This document shows, one piece after another, positions 1 through 5,833 of a DNA stretch of 8,930 bases. The stretch lies in the NCBI GenBank assembly GCA_001783465.1, contig MFMI01000005.1:16199-25128 (forward strand). Reading direction: 5' to 3'. The stretch's first letter is position 1, and each line of letters starts with the position of its first letter. The stretch is from Candidatus Kaiserbacteria bacterium RIFCSPLOWO2_02_FULL_54_13. GTDB lineage: Bacteria > Patescibacteriota > Minisyncoccia > Phycocordibacterales > Phycocordibacteraceae. Under the pieces are notes generated by a model. It worked only from the letters and a program-made list of their open reading frames with translations. It did not search any database and had not been told where the DNA came from. The position numbers and the translations under genes were made by a program.

Positions 1-338
1 TTGAGCTCAGCCTCTCGGTCTCGGGCGTGGGACCGAAGACGGCCCTCTCGGTACTGCGTAAGGCGCCGCGAGAGGCGCTTGAAGGCGCTGTCGGCATGCG
101 CGACCTCGCGTATCTCACCAAGGTCGTCGGGCTCGGCAAGAAAAGCGCAGAAAAGATGCTGGTTGAACTCGCCGACAAGGTCGGTCCCCGTTCACACTCG
201 CACGAAGATGGCGAAGTATTTGATACGCTGGTCGCACTCGGCTATACCGAGCGCGAAGCGCGGAAGGCACTGCAGGCCATTCCGGAAAAGATAACGGGAA
301 AGGATGCGCGGCTCAAGGCGGCTCTCTCGTCGGGTTAA
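1..338 (+). CDS. ruvA: Holliday junction branch migration protein RuvA, C-terminal part
   Basis: Partial gene; the start lies before the window and the frame is read from base 3. RuvA is the tetrameric subunit that binds the four-way Holliday junction and loads the RuvB motor during recombination and repair. The visible 111 residues hold both helix-hairpin-helix motifs (SVSGVGPKTA at the very left edge, then VVGLGKKSAEKMLVEL) and, after a short linker, the C-terminal three-helix domain (DTLVALGYTEREARKAL) that contacts RuvB. Only the N-terminal OB-fold is missing, because of the window edge. The stop is TAA at 336-338. The next gene starts 17 bases later with its own -10 box. ruvB is not directly downstream as in many bacteria but lies at the right end of the window on the same strand. 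The identification is secure. Confidence 0.95.
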   Translation, partial: ELSLSVSGVGPKTALSVLRKAPREALEGAVGMRDLAYLTKVVGLGKKSAEKMLVELADKVGPRSHSHEDGEVFDTLVALGYTEREARKALQAIPEKITGKDARLKAALSSG

Positions 339-340
339 TT

Positions 341-349
341 TGGTACCAT
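341..349 (+). promoter_or_regulatory. Extended -10 promoter placed for a leaderless mRNA
   Basis: TG at 341-342, one base, then TACCAT at 344-349 form an extended -10 box. The hexamer ends exactly 6 bases before the ATG at 356, so transcription should begin at or next to the A of the start codon. No Shine-Dalgarno sequence precedes this gene. The same 6-base spacing recurs before pilB and the membrane protein at 1899. TACCAT alone is a weak match to TATAAT, so the recurrence is the main support. Confidence 0.5.
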
Positions 350-355
350 ACCCCT

Positions 356-1312
356 ATGGAGATGCACGATGCGTGGTTTTTTATAGGAGTCTTCGTCTTC
401 ATATTCCTCATCTGGGTGGCGACTGGCGGGCCGCTCCATCCGCTCTCATTCACCGGTCCGTCGCTCGCACAGCCGGATGTGCTCGGCGGCGGGACGTATC
501 TCCAGTTCCCGCGCGCATTCTTTAATGTCGGCGAATCTCATGTCGCTCTCCCCGGGTCGTCGAGCGGCGGGAGCAGTTATGGCGATTCAAGCATATCCAT
601 TTCTTCATCTCTCGATGGCATCGCATTCGGCTCTCCTTCTTCCTACCGCACCATCGTTTCTATGAGCAATTATGTCTCACATGCCAGCTCATCGGACCCC
701 CGCAATGAGTACGTCCAGCTCTCTGTCTCGCCGAATGCCGGCGTCCCCATCGATATCTCGGGGTGGCAACTCGTGAGCGAAGCGACGGGCAAGGCCGCGG
801 CCATACCGATGGGGACGCGGGTCCCGACCTCTGGCATCGTGAATCCCCAACAAGATATCGTGCTCGCGCCCGGCGAACACGCCATCCTTGTGTCCGGACG
901 CTCGCCCACCGGTACATCCTTCCGCGAGAATAAGTGCATCGGGTATTTCGGCACGTTCCAACAATTTTCTCCTTCCTTGCCCCAGAACTGTCCGGCGCCA
1001 TCGGATGAACTTGTGTCGTTTTATGGAGACTATTACGTCCGCGACGCAACCTGCATAGATTATGTGGACCGACTCTCGCGCTGTCAGACGGTTCTCTTCC
1101 CTCCCCGGACTCTCTCGGTCGCTTGCCGGAACTTCGTCGTACAACGCCTGAATTACAACGGTTGCGTCTCCGCGCACCGCAACGACCCCGACTTTGACGG
1201 CACTACGTGGCGTATCTATCTCGGCCGCGACAAACATCTGTGGCGCGCCCGGTACGAAATCGTAAAACTCTTTGACATAAACAAGAAGACGGTTGATGCA
1301 TTCAGCTACTAG
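356..1312 (+). CDS. Membrane-anchored extracellular protein with a lamin-tail-like domain
   Basis: A 318-residue protein. Residues 7-23 form one strongly hydrophobic segment after a short acidic N-terminus, so it is probably an uncleaved signal anchor with the rest outside the cell. Residues 60-112 are rich in Ser and Gly, like a linker. From about 118 to the end the pattern fits a lamin-tail domain (LTD): a first strand with NEYVQL, then ISGWQLVS, the loop IVLAPGEHAILVSG, and a closing segment with WRIYLGRDKHLWR and IVKLFDINKKTVDAFSY. Six cysteines (194, 212, 233, 243, 257, 270) all lie in the outer part between the LTD halves and could form disulfides. LTD proteins are common surface or secreted proteins in CPR bacteria, often of unknown role. 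An ATG two codons downstream (362) is an alternative start; 356 is preferred because it fits the -10 spacing. The LTD call is by eye. Confidence 0.8.
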   Translation: MEMHDAWFFIGVFVFIFLIWVATGGPLHPLSFTGPSLAQPDVLGGGTYLQFPRAFFNVGESHVALPGSSSGGSSYGDSSISISSSLDGIAFGSPSSYRTIVSMSNYVSHASSSDPRNEYVQLSVSPNAGVPIDISGWQLVSEATGKAAAIPMGTRVPTSGIVNPQQDIVLAPGEHAILVSGRSPTGTSFRENKCIGYFGTFQQFSPSLPQNCPAPSDELVSFYGDYYVRDATCIDYVDRLSRCQTVLFPPRTLSVACRNFVVQRLNYNGCVSAHRNDPDFDGTTWRIYLGRDKHLWRARYEIVKLFDINKKTVDAFSY

Positions 1313-1321
1313 AAAGCGCAG

Positions 1322-1349
1322 GTGGTAGGTGGTAGGTTGTAGGAAGTAG
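1322..1349 (+). repeat. Degenerate 7-base tandem repeat, four units
   Basis: Four consecutive 7-mers: GTGGTAG, GTGGTAG, GTTGTAG, GAAGTAG. They lie between the stop of the lamin-tail-like gene and tRNA-Lys. The first two units are identical and the last two drift. The purine-rich strand is the tRNA coding strand. No function is evident; replication slippage is the simplest origin. Confidence 0.7.
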
Positions 1350-1361
1350 AAATACCAATAC

Positions 1362-1434
1362 GCGCCCATAGCTCAGTCGGTAGAGCAGCTCCCTTTTAAG
1401 GAGAAGGTCGTTGGTTCGATCCCAACTGGGCGCA
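1362..1434 (+). tRNA. tRNA-Lys (anticodon UUU)
   Basis: A 73-base tRNA that folds as a full cloverleaf. The acceptor stem GCGCCCA (1362-1368) pairs perfectly with TGGGCGC (1427-1433), with discriminator A at 1434. The D arm is GCTC...GAGC with loop AGTCGGTA. The anticodon loop is CTTTTAA with UUU at 1395-1397. The T arm is GTTGG-TTCGATC-CCAAC. The anticodon stem GCTCC/GGAGA has one non-pairing end (position 27 with 43). CCA is not encoded and must be added after transcription. U33, A37 and the UUU anticodon identify lysine; such tRNAs that read ANN codons carry t6A37, the modification that needs the TsaE encoded elsewhere in this window. The gene runs toward the minus-strand membrane protein gene, whose stop is 9 bases away, and no terminator hairpin separates them. 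Confidence 0.97.
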
Positions 1435-1443
1435 CAAACTTAC

Positions 1444-1899
1444 TTATTCACACGGGGCCGGTATGTATACGTTCTTAATAGACTCTGGATTCGTCTCTTG
1501 ACGAATCCTCCAACTTTCGATGGTTTCCTGACGTTGTCGCTCACATTCTATTTTTGCCTCTTTTCGTATATCAGATTGTGCCATAAAAAAACTTGGTAAG
1601 ATTATAACCCCTGCAACAAGTAAAGAAATTACAAAAGAATAGGAAGCCTGTCTGAAACGTATTTCCTTAGAGAAGACAAACCCAAAAATACCAAAAATTA
1701 TTGGAATGAGAATTACAGAGATTGGAATTCCAAACAGATACGGAAATGCAGCTGCAAGCGATATAGGGAAGCAACTAAATCTTGTGGGGTCCCAGGAACA
1801 CAGGGGCAGTAGAGAAGACAGTGAGAATTTGGAAACAAGAAAAACCCAGACGATGCTGACAATTGCCGCAGAAATTGCTGTTAGTAGGTTTTTATTCAT
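1444..1899 (-). CDS. Small AT-rich membrane protein, three predicted helices, unknown function
   Basis: A 151-residue protein that I do not recognise. Hydrophobic segments lie at about 4-24, 50-76 and 86-106, followed by a charged hydrophilic tail (108-151) with a KEAKIECERQRQETIESWR helix-like stretch. Start choice: the open frame reaches back to an ATG at 1914, but TATACT at 1911-1906 ends exactly 6 bases before the ATG at 1899, matching the leaderless pattern of other genes here; the GGAG between them is only 2 bases from the ATG, too close for a normal ribosome site. The gene lies 21 bases after the holA-like gene on the same strand and is convergent with tRNA-Lys. Its base composition stands out: bases 1621-1680 have 19 G+C of 60, while 6961-7020 in pilB have 40 of 60. 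That suggests later acquisition or weak constraint. Confidence 0.7.
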   Translation of the reverse strand: MNKNLLTAISAAIVSIVWVFLVSKFSLSSLLPLCSWDPTRFSCFPISLAAAFPYLFGIPISVILIPIIFGIFGFVFSKEIRFRQASYSFVISLLVAGVIILPSFFMAQSDIRKEAKIECERQRQETIESWRIRQETNPESIKNVYIPAPCE

Positions 1900-1905
1900 G
1901 TCTCC

Positions 1906-1911
1906 AGTATA
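1906..1911 (-). promoter_or_regulatory. -10 box for a leaderless transcript of the membrane protein gene
   Basis: On the minus strand TATACT (5 of 6 to TATAAT) is followed by six bases (GGAGAC) and then the ATG at 1899. It lies in the 21-base gap after the stop of the upstream holA-like gene, so this gene could be transcribed alone as well as from the operon. No clear -35 was found; the upstream bases are coding. Confidence 0.5.
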
Positions 1912-1920
1912 CATCTGATT

Positions 1921-2586
1921 CTAAATCGAGAGCGCGAAACATTCAAGAGACTCGGATAAATCCAGCCCTTTGCGGCGGGAGTCCTGTAAAAGCGATATCA
2001 AATCCAGAGAGAGCTTGCGCGATTCTTCTGGTTTCCAGCTTCTGCCTCCCCTCTCCATCAAGTCACGCGCCTTCCAGTGGAGAAGGCCGTGGAGCATCTC
2101 CGGCGCGTCGCCCGCGCGGAGCGCGCGGTTAATCTCCAACCAGAGCTTCTCGCGGGAGCGGACGGCGAGCGCGTTCACGAGCGCACTATTAAATCCCCGT
2201 GCTTCTTCGCGCATAGCGGCTCTGTCATACTTGTATTCAACCTTCGCCTTCGCAACAAACTTTTTCGCTTTTGCCGCGGGAAGTTTGGGTGCGAGGACGA
2301 CGATAGCGTTGTCGGAGGCGGCGAGCGCATCAATATGCTCTTCAAGAATGCTTTCCGCTTCTTCATCTACTTCACTTCTCTGGAAAGGGTCGTCAACGAG
2401 TATGAGGAGCCGCTTCACGAAGAGCCCACCCGAGAGCGCCGCGTCTTCGAGCGCGGCGCTCGTGAGCTCCTCGCGCGCAAGGCGCACATACGCGAGGTTC
2501 GGCTCCTTTACACGCGCCTTTGCAACCCACTCAAACGCCTTTGTGCGCGTTTTTTCTACATCGCTCCCATAAAAGAGGTACAGCAT
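1921..2586 (-). CDS. holA: Short DNA polymerase III delta-like protein
   Basis: A 221-residue protein. The delta subunit is part of the clamp-loader complex and opens the sliding clamp. The N-terminus LYLFYGSDVEKTRTKAFEW matches the start of the delta N-terminal domain (a nucleotide-binding-like fold with the glycine in YG-D), and residues 60-110 hold the strand patterns KRLLILVDDP and NAIVVLAPKL of that fold. The C-terminal part (about 130-221) is helical, with a collar-like pattern: ALAVRSREKLWLEINRAL, a GDAPEMLHGLLHWKARDLM stretch and LDLISLLQDSRRKGLDL. It is much shorter than the roughly 340 residues of the E. coli and Bacillus proteins, so part of the middle appears missing. It starts 4 bases after the polA stop with no Shine-Dalgarno site, which points to cotranscription with tsaE and polA. 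The family call rests on pattern and context; a diverged paralogue remains possible. Confidence 0.65.
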   Translation of the reverse strand: MLYLFYGSDVEKTRTKAFEWVAKARVKEPNLAYVRLAREELTSAALEDAALSGGLFVKRLLILVDDPFQRSEVDEEAESILEEHIDALAASDNAIVVLAPKLPAAKAKKFVAKAKVEYKYDRAAMREEARGFNSALVNALAVRSREKLWLEINRALRAGDAPEMLHGLLHWKARDLMERGGRSWKPEESRKLSLDLISLLQDSRRKGLDLSESLECFALSI

Positions 2587-2590
2587 GTTC

Positions 2591-4978
2591 TTATATTTTA
2601 CTCATTTCTCCCCAGTTAGGACCGGCCTTTGGCACGACGGTGATGGGGACCTGCCTGCTGGCAGGTAGGCGCCCGTCCAGGACGGATTCCATAATTTCTT
2701 TTATTTTCGCAGAGAGTTCCGCGACGCGCTCCGCGCGTATCTCGTACACAAGTTCATCGTGCACCTGCAGGAGCAGATAGGCGTCCTCATCTGCTCTCTC
2801 CTTTTTGAGCATCTCGTCTATGCGCACCATTGCGAACTTGATGATGTCGGCCTGCGTGCCCTGCAGAGGCGCGTTAATGGCCATGCGTTCGGCCTGTGCG
2901 CGCACATACGGCAGAGACGATTTCATCTCCGGGAACTGCCGGCGGCGGCCGAACAAGGTCTCGGTGTAGCCGTGCTTGCGCGCGAATCCTTTTGTCCGTT
3001 CCAGATATTCGGAGAGCGTTTTGAATGTGCTGAAATAATCCTCCAGATATTTATGCGCCTCGGCAGTGGTGCTCCCGAGCTGGACTCGGAGCGCGTTGAC
3101 GCCCATGCCGTAGAGGATGCCGAAGTTGATAATCTTGGCCCGCCGGCGCATCTCGTAGTCAACCTTATCGTGTGCAACACCGAAAACCATTCCCGCGACC
3201 TCTTGGTGCACGTCGCGGCCATTCTTGAAGATGTCGCACAATTTTTTATCGCCGGAGAGTATCGCCGCGAGCCGCAATTCTATCTGGGAATAATCCAGGG
3301 AGACGAGCGAGAATCCCTTTGAAGCGACGAAAGCGTGGCGTATCGCTCTCCCGCGCTCGCTCCGGAGCGGAATGTTCTGAAGACCGGGGTTCTGCGAGGC
3401 CATGCGGCCGGTGACGGCGCCGGTCTGAAGGAACTCGGCGTGGAGGCGGTTGCCAGAATCGAGCATCGTTGGGAGGTTTTCAATATACGTCCCGAGGAGC
3501 TTCTTCAATTCGCGGTATTCAAGGATGTCAGAGATAATCGGATGCATATCGCGCATCTTTTCCAGCTCGCTCTCGCGCGTGGAGCGCTGGCCACCGGCCG
3601 TCTTCTTCATCTTCTCCGGAACAATGTTGAGCTCGTCAAAGAGCACTTCGCCAAGCTGTTTGGGGGAGCTCACATTGAACTCGTGTCCCGCCGATTTGTA
3701 GATGCGCTTCTCAATCTTTTCAAGTTCTGTTCTGTACTCTTTCGCAAGAGATTTAAGAACAGCAGGGTCTATAAGGACGCCATGCTCGCCCATGCGGCGC
3801 ACGATGGGGATAAGTGGCTTCTCTATATTTTCATATACCTCGCGTAACCTGCCGGTCTCATGAATTGACGTGGTGAGCACTGCATCAGCCTCATCGAGTG
3901 AATGCTTCTTTGTGTAAGCGAGAACATCGTCGAGCGTGGGGTTCGTAAAGTCCGATGCGAGAAGCCAGAGTTTTATCTTCGCTTTTGTAAGACGGGCCTG
4001 GTCCACCTTCTCTTCAGGTACAAGTTCAATCGTCCTTCCTTCTTGCCCGCTTGCGAACATCGTCTTGATTCTCTCTTTGAGGGTTCTGAAGCCGAATTCA
4101 GCGCACATCGCGAACATCTTTTGTATCTCAATATTTTCGCGCCACGGCTTCTCGGGGAGTGTGAAAGCGATGGGTGCGTCCAGTCGTATCGTCGCGAGCG
4201 ATTTAGAGAACCGCGCGTCTTCTTCGTGCTCTTTCAATAGCCCGATGACGCGTGCCTTGATGCCCTTTTTCAGAAAAATTTCTTCGCCGTTTTTCTTCTT
4301 CAAGGCCGCATATATTTTTTCAATACCGCCGAAGCCGGTGATGAGGTCGGTCGCCGTCTTCTCGCCGATGCCCGGAACGCCCTTGATGTTGTCAGAGGGG
4401 TCGCCGCGAAGCCCCTTCCAGTCGGGAATGAGCGTTGGCGAAAAGCCGAATCGCTCCACGACCTTCTTTTCATCGTAGAGAATGGTGTCATTGATGCCCT
4501 TTTTGAGCGTGTAGACACGAACACGTTCGTCGTCAACGAGCTGGAGGGTATCCATATCGCCCGAGGCGATGATGACGTCAATGTGTTTCTCTACCGCGAG
4601 CTCGTGCGCAATGGTGCCGAGAAGATCGTCTGCTTCAAATCCTTCTCGCTCATACAGAGGGATGGAAAAAGCTTCAAAAACTTTTCGTGATTCTCCGAGC
4701 TGGAGCGTGAGCGCGTCGTCAAGCTTCGCGCGCGTGCCCTTGTAGCTCTCGTAGGCCTCGTGGCGGATGGTCGGCTTCGCTAAGTCATAACAGGCGGCGA
4801 GGTAGTCTGGCTTCAGGTCAGTAATAATCTTAAGCAGCATAGCGACGAGGCCGTACAAGGCGCCCGTGGGCGCGCCCGAGGGGCCGGTAAACTCGGGGAG
4901 CGCGTGGTACGCGCGATGGATAATCGCGTGCGTATCTAAGAGTACAATGCGTTTCTTGCTTGAAGCTTTTTTAATCAT
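2591..4978 (-). CDS. polA: DNA polymerase I with 5'-3' exonuclease and no proofreading site
   Basis: A 795-residue protein that fills gaps and removes RNA primers in replication and repair. The 5'-3' exonuclease domain occupies about 10-290, with LLDTHAIIHRAYHAL, EADDLL (115-120), GDMDTLQLV (140-148) and the helix-hairpin-helix GDPSDNIKGVPGIGEKTA (192-209). The 3'-5' exonuclease region is reduced to about 310-385 and has no DxE metal site, so no proofreading is expected. The polymerase domain has motif A DYSQIELR (562-569), motif B with R611, K615, NFG (618-620) and YG (623-624), and motif C QVHDELV (738-744). I chose the ATG at 4978 because the frame upstream lies inside tsaE and matches no PolA N-terminus; this start overlaps the tsaE stop by 8 bases, implying coupling. 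Residues 768-776 (DGRLPASRQ) look like an extra loop before the conserved VPI...GPNWGE end and coincide with DNA palindromes at 2649-2685. Confidence 0.96.
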   Translation of the reverse strand: MIKKASSKKRIVLLDTHAIIHRAYHALPEFTGPSGAPTGALYGLVAMLLKIITDLKPDYLAACYDLAKPTIRHEAYESYKGTRAKLDDALTLQLGESRKVFEAFSIPLYEREGFEADDLLGTIAHELAVEKHIDVIIASGDMDTLQLVDDERVRVYTLKKGINDTILYDEKKVVERFGFSPTLIPDWKGLRGDPSDNIKGVPGIGEKTATDLITGFGGIEKIYAALKKKNGEEIFLKKGIKARVIGLLKEHEEDARFSKSLATIRLDAPIAFTLPEKPWRENIEIQKMFAMCAEFGFRTLKERIKTMFASGQEGRTIELVPEEKVDQARLTKAKIKLWLLASDFTNPTLDDVLAYTKKHSLDEADAVLTTSIHETGRLREVYENIEKPLIPIVRRMGEHGVLIDPAVLKSLAKEYRTELEKIEKRIYKSAGHEFNVSSPKQLGEVLFDELNIVPEKMKKTAGGQRSTRESELEKMRDMHPIISDILEYRELKKLLGTYIENLPTMLDSGNRLHAEFLQTGAVTGRMASQNPGLQNIPLRSERGRAIRHAFVASKGFSLVSLDYSQIELRLAAILSGDKKLCDIFKNGRDVHQEVAGMVFGVAHDKVDYEMRRRAKIINFGILYGMGVNALRVQLGSTTAEAHKYLEDYFSTFKTLSEYLERTKGFARKHGYTETLFGRRRQFPEMKSSLPYVRAQAERMAINAPLQGTQADIIKFAMVRIDEMLKKERADEDAYLLLQVHDELVYEIRAERVAELSAKIKEIMESVLDGRLPASRQVPITVVPKAGPNWGEMSKI
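2649..2685. repeat. Pair of palindromes inside the 3' end of polA
   Basis: ACCTGCC (2649-2655), loop TGCT, GGCAGGT (2660-2666) form a 7-base-pair hairpin. Seven bases later CCGTCC-A-GGACGG (2673-2685) forms a second dyad. Together they underlie residues 765-777 of PolA, where the protein has an extra DGRLPASRQ stretch next to its conserved C-terminal motif. The first dyad lies wholly within the extra stretch; the second partly covers ordinary coding sequence and may be chance. Confidence 0.7.
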
Positions 4979-5405
4979 ACGTAATCGTGCGAGAACCGTC
5001 TGTGTGTGCGACAAAAGAAATTCGCACAGCAGGAATGGGAAGTGCGTCACTCACTTTCTCCGGCCATTCAAGCAAAATGAGATTCCCTGCGTCTTGTACG
5101 AGCTCATCAAAGCCGAGCGGAGCGAGGTCGCCGGCTTTTTCTAAACGGTACGCGTCAATATGAATGAGCCGTTTGAATTGTCGCCCGTTTAACAAATAAA
5201 TTTTTTCAAGCACAAACGTGGGGCTGGTCACTGTCTCTGTGACGTCGAGGGCTCGCGCGACCGCCTGGGTGAAGGCCGTCTTCCCTGCTCCGAGCTCTCC
5301 TTGAAGCGTGACGAAGGTCGCGCCTCGCTCGCGGGACGCGAGGCCGCGCGCGAAGCGCGCGGCCTCTGCCTCCAGCTCTACGAGCGTCCGGATCGCCTTC
5401 TCCAT
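4971..5405 (-). CDS. tsaE: tRNA threonylcarbamoyladenosine biosynthesis ATPase TsaE
   Basis: A 144-residue P-loop ATPase, close to the usual length of the family. TsaE works with TsaD and TsaB to place the t6A group on A37 of tRNAs that read ANN codons. The Walker A motif GELGAGKT is at 36-43, the family motif SPTF at 61-64, HIDAYRL at 82-88 and LLEWPE at 111-116. The frame is open further up, to 5465, but MEKAIRTLVELEAEA is the normal TsaE N-terminus, and TACAAT ends 8 bases before this ATG (5405). The 3' end overlaps polA by 8 bases (the polA ATG at 4978-4976 lies before the tsaE stop at 4973-4971). The lipoprotein gene stops 66 bases upstream on the same strand, so tsaE probably heads the tsaE-polA-holA operon. 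Confidence 0.95.
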   Translation of the reverse strand: MEKAIRTLVELEAEAARFARGLASRERGATFVTLQGELGAGKTAFTQAVARALDVTETVTSPTFVLEKIYLLNGRQFKRLIHIDAYRLEKAGDLAPLGFDELVQDAGNLILLEWPEKVSDALPIPAVRISFVAHTDGSRTITYD

Positions 5406-5413
5406 TGAGGGTA

Positions 5414-5419
5414 ATTGTA
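5414..5419 (-). promoter_or_regulatory. -10 box before tsaE, near-leaderless
   Basis: On the minus strand TACAAT (5 of 6 to TATAAT) at 5419-5414 is followed by eight bases and the ATG at 5405, giving an expected leader of 0-2 bases. No Shine-Dalgarno sequence and no convincing -35 are present. It would drive tsaE-polA-holA. Confidence 0.5.
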
Positions 5420-5471
5420 CCGCCGAAAATGAAAGTGCGCCTGCCTCCGAGGGAGTCAGACGCACGCGGTT

Positions 5472-5735
5472 TCACCAGCGCCACCATTTACCATCGCGAC
5501 GCCACCCGCCGCGATAGCTGTAACCGTAGCCATAACTAGGGTAGTACACCGGCGGGCCGTATACCGGCCCAAAACAGCACCCCGAAGGCGTAGAAAACCA
5601 AATGGTAGTCGTGGTTATGGTCTGTCCAGACTGGGTCTGGACTTGCTCCCGGTACGTACCGGGAGGGCCAATCGGAACAACTATGCACCCGCCCAGTAGC
5701 ATGGCGACGAAAAGAGCAAAAAGCACGTTTCTCAT
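5472..5735 (-). CDS. Small lipoprotein with Tyr/Gly/Trp-rich tail
   Basis: An 87-residue predicted lipoprotein. The N-terminus MRNVLFALFVAMLLGGC is a short signal peptide ending in a lipobox (LLGGC, Cys17), so the mature protein should be lipid-anchored on the outer face of the membrane. The mature part is low in complexity: VVPIGPPGTYREQ, a Gln/Thr-rich stretch, PVYGPPVYYPSYGYGYSYRGG and a tail RRDGKWWRW. I recognise no family. I chose the ATG at 5735 over an earlier in-frame ATG (5801) because it has a GGAG six bases upstream and a full promoter in front, and because the signal peptide begins there. It is one of only two genes here with a standard Shine-Dalgarno site. Its coding sequence holds two strong palindromes (5624-5665). 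It is divergent from pilB. Confidence 0.8.
   Translation of the reverse strand: MRNVLFALFVAMLLGGCIVVPIGPPGTYREQVQTQSGQTITTTTIWFSTPSGCCFGPVYGPPVYYPSYGYGYSYRGGWRRDGKWWRW
5624..5665. repeat. 8-base-pair hairpin plus perfect 20-base palindrome inside the lipoprotein gene
   Basis: GTCCAGAC (5624-5631), loop TGG, GTCTGGAC (5635-5642) form a perfect 8-base-pair hairpin. Three bases on, CTCCCGGTACGTACCGGGAG (5646-5665) is a perfect 20-base palindrome. Both are translated, as PPGTYREQVQTQSGQ just after the lipidated cysteine region. Confidence 0.8.
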
Positions 5736-5763
5736 GACTCTCTCCCATTGATTGACGCTGTTA

Positions 5764-5792
5764 AGCATACGCCCAAATGGACGCTTTGTCAA
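5764..5792 (-). promoter_or_regulatory. Housekeeping sigma promoter of the lipoprotein gene
   Basis: On the minus strand the -35 box TTGACA (5792-5787) is a perfect consensus match. It is followed by a 17-base spacer and TATGCT (5769-5764), 4 of 6 to TATAAT. The expected transcript start is near 5757, giving a leader of about 22 bases that contains GGGAG before the ATG at 5735. This is the most classical promoter in the window and contrasts with the leaderless -10 boxes nearby. Confidence 0.75.
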
Positions 5793-5818
5793 GTGCCACA
5801 AGGGAGCCTGTATTCTGG

Positions 5819-5827
5819 TGTTATTAT
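5819..5827 (+). promoter_or_regulatory. Extended -10 promoter for leaderless pilB mRNA
   Basis: TG (5819-5820), one base, then TATTAT (5822-5827), 5 of 6 to consensus. Exactly six bases separate it from the ATG at 5834, as at 344-349 and 1911-1906. There is no -35 match and no Shine-Dalgarno site. It lies back to back with the lipoprotein promoter, so 5764-5833 is a compact divergent control region. Confidence 0.6.
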
Positions 5828-5833
5828 ACCCGC

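Noticed and set aside
689..1369. Minus-strand open frame of 226 residues opposite the lamin-tail-like gene
   Set aside because: It covers the 5' end of tRNA-Lys, has no family pattern, and the plus-strand frame has a membrane anchor, domain pattern and promoter.
1970..2572. Plus-strand open frame of 200 residues opposite holA
   Set aside because: Low-complexity Ser/Arg-rich translation typical of a shadow; the minus-strand frame fits the delta family and the operon.
4868..4877. GGGCGCGCCC palindrome in polA
   Set aside because: It falls in the conserved GPSGAPTGALYG coding segment and is explained by Gly/Ala/Pro codons in GC-rich DNA.
4979..5050. Upstream extension of polA to an ATG at 5050
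   Set aside because: The added residues lie inside the tsaE coding region and do not resemble a PolA N-terminus; the ATG at 4978 gives a standard start.
5777..5833. Upstream extension of pilB to an ATG at 5777
   Set aside because: The extension overlaps the divergent promoter, has Cys- and Trp-containing sequence unlike PilB, and the -10 box at 5822-5827 points to the ATG at 5834.
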